A stretch of DNA of 64,000 bases from Deltaproteobacteria bacterium (GTDB taxonomy: Bacteria > Bdellovibrionota > Bdellovibrionia > Bdellovibrionales > Bdellovibrionaceae): NCBI GenBank assembly GCA_017302835.1, contig JAFLCC010000004.1:186001-250000 (forward strand), written 5' to 3'. Made by a program: the position numbers and the translations under genes. Shown here piece after piece: positions 58,388-64,000 of this stretch. Each line of letters starts with the position of its first letter. Within the stretch, counting starts at the first letter, position 1. Under the pieces are notes generated by a model that saw nothing but the letters and a program-made list of their open reading frames with translations, was not told the origin of the DNA and made no database searches.

Positions 58388-60391
58388 TTAATTAGGATAT
58401 GTTTTTTCTAGACCTCTGATCTCTTCCTCAAACTGAGATGTCAAAATGGGATAGCGACACCAAGTCTTAGGATCCAAAGACTCGTCGTCCAGATGAAAAG
58501 CAGGAGCATATCTTTCTCTCTTCCATTGATTCCTAGACCATAACTTCAAAAATTTAATTACAAAGAGCGACAATTCTCTTGGCTGAAAATGGGGGAACTC
58601 CGAATGCAAACATTCGACAATATCTTGAGGGCTTTTTCTGTCTCGAATAAACTCCTTTTCAATTCTATCAAGAATAGGATAGGGCATCAGATCTTTTTCA
58701 TCTTCTTGCGCATAACTAGATGGCCTAAGCTCTGCTGTCGGCGGCATCTTGAAAACGTCTTTAAGACTAGAAATAGGCCCCACACCACGAGGACCACTTA
58801 CGGCACACCATCTTACCCATTGATTTAAGAAATCTTTGGAAACTCCTGCGATGGGGCTCAGCCCTCCAGAAGTGTCTCCATCCATGGTCGCATACCCAAC
58901 AGCGGCTTCTGATCGATTGCTAGTTGATAGCAATAAGGAATTTTTAAGATTTGCAAGTAACCATATCCCTGGCGAACGACTTCTGGCTTGAATGTTTTGC
59001 AAAGAAAGGTCATCGGTCTCCCAAGTTAATTTTCTCTGCAAAACATCTTCGACTGTCTGAATATAAGCTTTTAAAATGGGATCAATATCCCATTCATAAA
59101 ATGAAATATTTAACTCTTGAGCTAACCCTTTCGCCGCCAGGTTAGTGCCTTGCGATGACTGGGCGGTAGCTTGGTAAGCCACATGGATAAAACTTTTAAT
59201 CCAATCCTTATTTTTTAGTAAGTTTGGAGTTTCTTTAATATAAGCCAATTTTATTGCTAATTTTTCATCGCCTAAATTTTTCTGAGCTTCTAACAACGAG
59301 TAAGTCGCTAGAAGAGTGACAACGGATGAATCCACCCCACCACTCAGTGAAATAACGAACCCATGGGATCTACTTTTCCTTAAATAATCAAATAAACCCA
59401 AAGTGACTGCATGGAAAAATTCTTCATATTTTAAATCCTTGTTTTGAGGATAAGTAGATTCCAAAAACGACGCCTGGGGTTTTAAAAAATTCCATTGAAA
59501 ATCAACTTCAATCTGATCAATTTCTGATTGACCAAATTCTGGTTTATGGTGAGCACTTTGTTGCCTTTTTATTTTATTTCCATCGATATCTACGACACAG
59601 TCATTGATTTCAAAGTCTGCGAAAGAAAATCTTTGATTTTCTAAAAGAATTTTCCCATCTGTGGCGACTAAACAAGCCCCATCAAAAATAATTCTTCCCG
59701 ATTCGTTTCCCAAAAGATTTGACAAAATATAGGCCACACCAAAGGCCCTTGACCCTTCAGCAACGAAACGTTTTCTGATTTCTTGCTTTCCGAAGGAAAA
59801 ATGAGAGGCGCTTGGATTCAAAATAACGTCCACTCCTTTTTGCGAAAGTGTCGCACCTACTCTTTTGGCAACCCAGGCTTCCTCACAAATTTCTAATCCA
59901 AATTTAATTCCTCCGATATTAAAGTAAAAATCACCAATTGGAATTTCTAATTTTTTTTTATTTACAGGATTCTGAATTTCTATCGTTTCGCGAACGCCTG
60001 AATCCCAGGCCTTAAACCATCTGTTTTCATAATAAACACCGTCCCCCGCTAATATTTTCTTAGGAACAAAAGCGATGAGCTCCTTGTCAACTATCAGCGC
60101 TATCACGTTAAAAAGTGATCCTTTAAATAAAAGTGGCAGACCAAGGGCGACAACTTGATTCGCAGTAAAAGGCAATAAATTAAACAACAGACGTAACGAA
60201 TTTTCAACGACAAAGGGCGAATAAAAAGCATCTTCGCAGCCATAACCTGAAAGGCATAACTCTGGGAAACAAAGGACCTGAACTTTTTTTTCTTCAGATT
60301 CCTTTAATGCTGAAAAAATTCTCTCTTCATTCCCCTTCCAATCCAATGGGGTTTGATTGATGGCCACAGCAGCTATTTTAATATTTCTCAT
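58388..60391 (-). CDS. nadE: Glutamine-dependent NAD+ synthetase
   Basis: A 667-residue two-domain enzyme. The N-terminal nitrilase-type glutaminase (about 1-290) has the Glu in CFPELCLSGYG and the Cys in FGLEICEEAW. The C-terminal synthetase has the ATP loop VISLSGGVDSSVVTLLA and later SNRSEAAVGYATMDGD. It makes NAD from deamido-NAD, taking ammonia from glutamine. Full length. A nicotinamidase-like gene follows. Confidence 0.94.
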   Translation of the reverse strand: MRNIKIAAVAINQTPLDWKGNEERIFSALKESEEKKVQVLCFPELCLSGYGCEDAFYSPFVVENSLRLLFNLLPFTANQVVALGLPLLFKGSLFNVIALIVDKELIAFVPKKILAGDGVYYENRWFKAWDSGVRETIEIQNPVNKKKLEIPIGDFYFNIGGIKFGLEICEEAWVAKRVGATLSQKGVDVILNPSASHFSFGKQEIRKRFVAEGSRAFGVAYILSNLLGNESGRIIFDGACLVATDGKILLENQRFSFADFEINDCVVDIDGNKIKRQQSAHHKPEFGQSEIDQIEVDFQWNFLKPQASFLESTYPQNKDLKYEEFFHAVTLGLFDYLRKSRSHGFVISLSGGVDSSVVTLLATYSLLEAQKNLGDEKLAIKLAYIKETPNLLKNKDWIKSFIHVAYQATAQSSQGTNLAAKGLAQELNISFYEWDIDPILKAYIQTVEDVLQRKLTWETDDLSLQNIQARSRSPGIWLLANLKNSLLLSTSNRSEAAVGYATMDGDTSGGLSPIAGVSKDFLNQWVRWCAVSGPRGVGPISSLKDVFKMPPTAELRPSSYAQEDEKDLMPYPILDRIEKEFIRDRKSPQDIVECLHSEFPHFQPRELSLFVIKFLKLWSRNQWKRERYAPAFHLDDESLDPKTWCRYPILTSQFEEEIRGLEKTYPN

Positions 60392-60451
60392 GAATATTTC
60401 CTCATCTTACAGGAGTTACGCTTAGGACTCAACTTAAGACCATTTCGGATT

Positions 60452-61033
60452 TTAAAAAGCATAACCTATTTTAACCTGAGGAAAAGTCTCACTTACTTTT
60501 CTTTTATTCTCAATAAAGTCTTGCCCATCAAAGTATTTCTTATAATCGACAGCTCTGTATACCCACTGAAATCCCCAAAACACTCCCAAATTTCCTAAAC
60601 TTAAAAAACATAAACTAACTTGATATCCAGAACCTTCTTTCCATTTTTGGGAAGCGCTGGAATTAGGACTGTATTCCATTTGACTTAATGCGGTTCCTTC
60701 TAAGACCCAAGATCCAAATAAATATCCCAATGAGGGCCCGTAACCAGTTACTTTTTCAATTTGAGTCCCACTATCTGTTGAATCACTAATCGAATTCACA
60801 CCTAAAATAAATCTCGAACTAGTGAGATAACTTATATTAAGACTTAAAAATGACTGCGTCGAATCTGTTACCGTGTCATCACTATGAATGATATTTTTAT
60901 TGTAATAAAATCCATTTAAGCTGGTGAGAATGGCACCAGCTTGAGAAGACAAACTAGAGTTCACTAAAAAAGCGATCAAAATAAGAGAAATTGATTTTCT
61001 AGATCTCAAATTAAGTTCTTTATTTTTTTTCAT
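60452..61033 (-). CDS. Secreted, probable outer-membrane barrel protein
   Basis: A 193-residue protein with a signal peptide (hydrophobic SISLILIAFLVNSSLSS, cleavage near QAGA). The mature part has alternating strand patterns (NISYLTSSRFILGVN, GPSLGYLFGSWVLEG, LGVFWGFQWVYRAVD) and ends in KIGYAF with a terminal Phe, as small outer-membrane barrels do. No family is recognised. Confidence 0.65.
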   Translation of the reverse strand: MKKNKELNLRSRKSISLILIAFLVNSSLSSQAGAILTSLNGFYYNKNIIHSDDTVTDSTQSFLSLNISYLTSSRFILGVNSISDSTDSGTQIEKVTGYGPSLGYLFGSWVLEGTALSQMEYSPNSSASQKWKEGSGYQVSLCFLSLGNLGVFWGFQWVYRAVDYKKYFDGQDFIENKRKVSETFPQVKIGYAF

Positions 61034-61125
61034 TAGCTCTCATTACATCAAAATATATCAAAGGCGTCATTATTTTTTTTTTGACTTCAGACAGTTGTTT
61101 GTGATTCATCATAATGAGAGGACCT

Positions 61126-61677
61126 ATGAAGCATCTATTCTTTTTCTCTTGCTTAATCTATTTCTTGGACACACTGGCCTTTGAATCTTTTTCTGGTTAT
61201 ATTATAAATCAAAACCAACAAAAATTTATTAAAACAACTTCTGGAGAGTTTAGTCTTTTAGCAGAAGACAGCATCCTTAAAGCTCAAATTTTAAAATTAA
61301 ATACTAACGATTTTATTTCAGCGGTTGGAACTAAAAAATCACCTAATTGCTTTGTTATTGAAAGTATAGATTATATAGGCCTAAATAGATTCCTTGGGTT
61401 GTGGATGTCCTCATTGGGTCTTTTACAGGTTAATGATTTTAGCCATTTGCATATTTACAATTCTCAAGGAAACCCTCCCAGCAAATCCTCTGCCTCAAAT
61501 CTCAACTACTCTATCACTCCTGGCCAAGGTGATAGTTGGGTTTTATTTTTATCTGATGACAGTCAAATTTATTATTCAGATCTCTACATGGCAGAAAACA
61601 AAGCCCTCATTCGATTCTACAGCACAACCACTGGCGCTTTTATCAACGAAGTGACCATGAACAAATTGGTTCCATGA
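61126..61677 (+). CDS. Small secreted protein of unknown function
   Basis: A 183-residue protein. The ATG at 61126 is chosen over one at 61114 because AGAGG lies four bases before it. It has a signal peptide (FFFSCLIYFLDTLA), a mature beta-rich domain and two Cys-free halves apart from one Cys in KSPNCFVIESI. The stop overlaps the next gene by four bases (ATGA), so it is translated together with the arginase-family gene. No family is recognised. Confidence 0.65.
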   Translation: MKHLFFFSCLIYFLDTLAFESFSGYIINQNQQKFIKTTSGEFSLLAEDSILKAQILKLNTNDFISAVGTKKSPNCFVIESIDYIGLNRFLGLWMSSLGLLQVNDFSHLHIYNSQGNPPSKSSASNLNYSITPGQGDSWVLFLSDDSQIYYSDLYMAENKALIRFYSTTTGAFINEVTMNKLVP

Positions 61678-62675
61678 ATTCTGGAAAAAATCTTGCTAAC
61701 TTTAAAGAAAAAATTCAACCCACATCTACTGATTTGTTTTTTTCTAAAAAAGACCCCTTAGATCCAAGGCTGGGTGATTTGTTTAAACCCTTCATCGTTT
61801 CTGACAACTATCCTAACCATTCTTTGGTCGTACTTGGATATCAAGATGATCGAGGAATTAAAAACAATGGAGGAAGAGCTGGAGCTCATCTGGGCCCTTC
61901 TGGCATTCGTAATTTATTTTATCGATTAACTTCTAATTCTTGCGAAAAAAATGTTTTTATAGATTTAGGAAATTGGGAAACCTCATTTCTACCTTCATTA
62001 GAAGAAACCCAAAATGGTCTAAAAAAAGAAATCGAGCACCTTCACGATCAAAAGAATTTTATTATCAGCCTTGGTGGAGGACACGACTATGGATATCCAG
62101 ATGCCCATGGATTTATCTCTTCTTGTTTAAAAAAAAATCCATCGGTAAAACCATTAATTCTAAATTTTGATGCTCATTTGGATGTCAGATCTGACAACTC
62201 TGGAATTAACTCAGGAACTCCCTTCTATAAAATCTTAAAAGAATTTTCTCAAAAAATTGATTTTTATGAAGTGGGGATTCAAGAGCATTGCAATTCAAGT
62301 TATCATGCCCATTTTGTTAAAAATCATCTAGGAAAAGTGATCAGCATTGAAGACATTCATACTCACTCTCTTTCTTATTTTTTAAATCTGATATTTAAAT
62401 CCCATGGGGATCAACCTCTTTTTGTGAGCTTAGATATTGACGTCTTAAGCTCTCAAGAAGCACCTGGCTGTTCGCAATCTTGGCCTATCGGATTACAAGT
62501 CCGAGATTTATTGTCAGGTCTTTCTATTTTGAGCCACTTTAAAAATTGGCAACATCTGGGCATTTACGAAGTATCTCCCCCCTTAGACCTTAATTCTAAC
62601 ACCCAAAGAGCCGCTGCCCTTTTTATGAATCAATATTTTAAATATTTTAAGGAGAACCATTATGAGTCTTGTTAG
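61674..62675 (+). CDS. Arginase/formiminoglutamase family protein
   Basis: A 333-residue ureohydrolase with all manganese-ligand motifs: SLGGGHDYGYPDAHG, LNFDAHLDVRSD and SLDIDVLSSQEAPGCSQ. The family removes urea, formamide or guanidine groups from arginine, agmatine or N-formimino-glutamate. The N-terminal GGRAGAHLGPSGIRN is also typical. Closest in look to formiminoglutamase-type members, but the substrate is not settled. It overlaps the aldolase gene by 14 bases. Confidence 0.87.
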   Translation: MNSGKNLANFKEKIQPTSTDLFFSKKDPLDPRLGDLFKPFIVSDNYPNHSLVVLGYQDDRGIKNNGGRAGAHLGPSGIRNLFYRLTSNSCEKNVFIDLGNWETSFLPSLEETQNGLKKEIEHLHDQKNFIISLGGGHDYGYPDAHGFISSCLKKNPSVKPLILNFDAHLDVRSDNSGINSGTPFYKILKEFSQKIDFYEVGIQEHCNSSYHAHFVKNHLGKVISIEDIHTHSLSYFLNLIFKSHGDQPLFVSLDIDVLSSQEAPGCSQSWPIGLQVRDLLSGLSILSHFKNWQHLGIYEVSPPLDLNSNTQRAAALFMNQYFKYFKENHYESC

Positions 62676-63717
62676 AGGTTTTGGAAGCGACAATCATGCC
62701 GAAGTTCATCCTGATATCTTCAATTCAATGCTCCAGGCAAATCAGGGCCATGCGCACAGTTATGGATTCGATGAAAATACCGAAGCTGTTGAAAAGAAAA
62801 TAAAAGACTTATTTGGTCTATCCCATTCAAATAATCTGGCCTCTACATCTTCTTATTTTGTTTATAATGGAACTGCCGCTAATATTTTGGCACTCAAGGC
62901 TTGCCTTGAGTCCTTCAACTCTGTCATTTGTAGTGATATTGCCCATATCAATGTCGACGAATGCGGGGGACCTGAGGTCTATGGAGGATTTAAATTAATT
63001 CCGGTGAAATCAAAAAATGGAAAAATTTCTTTAGAAGATATCAAAGCTCAGTTTGTTCGTAAAGGTGACCAACATTTCTCACAAGTCAAAGTGATCAGCT
63101 TAACCCAACCAACAGAACTTGGTACCTGTTACAGCTTAAAAGAAATAAAAGAAATTTGTGATTGGGCCCACCAGAATAAGCTCTACGTTCATGTTGATGG
63201 AGCTCGATTTGCAAATGCCTGTGTTTACCTAAAGAGTAGTTTTTCTGAAATGACCACTCATTTAGGAGTTGATGTTATTTCCTTTGGGGGAACAAAAAAT
63301 GGGCTCTTGGCTGGTGAAATTGTGATTTTTATAAATCCCCATTTAGGAAATAACTTTAAATACTTTCGAAAACAATTTGGACAACTTCCTTCTAAATCCA
63401 GATTTATTGCAGCTCAATTTCAAGCTTATTTTGATAATAACCTATGGCATCAGATTGCAAGCCACTCTTTAAAAATGGCCAAATACTTAGAGGAAAAATT
63501 ATCAAACTTTTCAGAAATTAAAATCATTTATCCTGTGGAATCAAACTCAGTATTTGTTTTATTTCCTAAGATCCATATAAAAGAACTAAAAAATTCAAAG
63601 TTTTTTTATATCTGGGACGAACTCACTTTCTCAGCAAGACTCATGCTTTCATGGGATTCCAAACCCTCTGATGTCGATGAATTTATCGAGAAAATGAATT
63701 CTCTTGGAATAAAATAG
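62662..63717 (+). CDS. Threonine-aldolase family PLP enzyme
   Basis: A 351-residue fold-type I enzyme of the low-specificity threonine aldolase / beta-eliminating lyase family: FVYNGTAANILALKACLES, HINVDECGGPE, LYVHVDGARFANACV, and the cofactor lysine in VISFGGTKNGLLAGE. It probably splits beta-hydroxy amino acids to glycine and an aldehyde. AAGGAG lies seven bases before the ATG, inside the arginase-family gene, so the two are coupled. Confidence 0.88.
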   Translation: MSLVRGFGSDNHAEVHPDIFNSMLQANQGHAHSYGFDENTEAVEKKIKDLFGLSHSNNLASTSSYFVYNGTAANILALKACLESFNSVICSDIAHINVDECGGPEVYGGFKLIPVKSKNGKISLEDIKAQFVRKGDQHFSQVKVISLTQPTELGTCYSLKEIKEICDWAHQNKLYVHVDGARFANACVYLKSSFSEMTTHLGVDVISFGGTKNGLLAGEIVIFINPHLGNNFKYFRKQFGQLPSKSRFIAAQFQAYFDNNLWHQIASHSLKMAKYLEEKLSNFSEIKIIYPVESNSVFVLFPKIHIKELKNSKFFYIWDELTFSARLMLSWDSKPSDVDEFIEKMNSLGIK

Positions 63718-63722
63718 TTTTA

Positions 63723-63992
63723 TTAATTAATAAAATCTGAGTATTGTTTTATTCCATCCGTGTAAAAAGTGCTTATTTTTACTCTTGACGTATTAGTAAT
63801 TTTATTTAGTTCAGAATTTTTTGATTTATCAACACTTAAAATTAAAGTGTTATTATTTAAATTTAAATAGGTATCACTGAGCAAATTATTAACAAAATAT
63901 TGAAAAATCTTCTTTTGTTCCTAAAAACTATTTTCAATTTGTACTGCAAAAAATACATGAACAGACCTGCCTTTTCGAATCGAAATTAACTA
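63723..63992 (-). pseudogene. C-terminal remnant of a broken minus-strand gene
   Basis: Read from the right edge, one minus-strand frame gives a protein-like stretch (KGRSVHVFFAVQIENSF), then an in-frame TAG, then about 60 more protein-like residues (YLNLNNNTLILSVDKSKNSE, ending QYSDFIN) to a TAA at 63723-63725. A second TAG lies near the right end. No start codon fits the last part. It looks like the decayed end of a gene; the family is not recognised. Confidence 0.35.
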
Positions 63993-64000
63993 TCTAAAGG

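Noticed and set aside
60409-60433. Sequence AGGAGTTACGCTTAGG resembling one end of the inverted-repeat element at 37000
   Set aside because: Only a partial match with several differences and no second arm nearby; could be chance.

Overview
The window is an AT-rich bacterial chromosome segment with densely packed genes on both strands. The gene content fits a predatory or free-living member of the Bdellovibrionota. That placement is an inference from several traits together: a complete alternative complex III (ActA-F), System II cytochrome c maturation (ResB/CcsA), heme A synthase, large secreted lipoproteins of the GFQNC type, a DUF366 gene beside queC, and many outer-membrane or periplasmic proteins of unknown family. 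No rRNA, tRNA, CRISPR array, IS element or phage module was seen.

Layout. Positions 1-2832 hold the 3' part of a fibronectin-III repeat surface protein. Positions 2857-12741 hold the most unusual block: an antisense coiled-coil protein, then a co-directional run of a LysM lipoprotein, a barrel-like protein, a PEGA/TPR lipoprotein, a protein that appears to fuse the C-terminal part of the flagellar ring protein FliF to a full FliG-like rotor protein, a second barrel-like protein, MotA, MotB and a GYF_2-domain membrane protein. Together they suggest a compact ion-driven rotor-stator machine anchored to cell wall and outer membrane, with no other flagellar genes in the window. Positions 12821-16367 carry a secreted DJ-1/PfpI protein and thrS-infC, where infC uses an ATT start. 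Positions 16500-23932 are the actABCDEF operon. Positions 24124-29775 hold two large lipoproteins, a duplicated 225-base leader and a small secreted protein.

Positions 29883-32908 encode cytochrome c assembly, which serves the c-type hemes of ActA and ActE. Positions 32973-45844 are mixed single genes: N-formylglutamate amidohydrolase, cobalamin adenosyltransferase, a GNAT protein, a BFD-like ferredoxin, an ATP-grasp ligase, a HEPN/MNT pair beside a GC-rich inverted-repeat element, a CNNM-type CBS protein, a thioredoxin, a sugar nucleotidyltransferase, a glycosyltransferase, CtaA, an exported protein with a Toprim-like domain, a Lon-N-like protein and a YoaK-like protein. A decayed DUF486 gene follows. 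Positions 46004-55631 form one long minus-strand run (mscS, queA, tgt, yajC, secD, secF, recJ, queC, DUF366) that joins protein export to queuosine synthesis. A structured minus-strand RNA with its own terminator lies upstream of mscS.

Positions 56151-63717 hold small lipoproteins, a hemolysin-III protein, an NAD pair (a nicotinamidase-like protein that has lost its catalytic cysteine, and glutamine-dependent NAD synthetase), two envelope proteins, and an overlapping arginase-family / threonine-aldolase-family pair. The right end holds what looks like a broken minus-strand gene.

The strongest candidates for something undescribed are the FliF-FliG fusion/MotAB motor locus, the structured RNA at 55774-56010, the exported Toprim protein and the cysteine-less nicotinamidase homologue. 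All family assignments come from reading motifs by eye; no database search was run.
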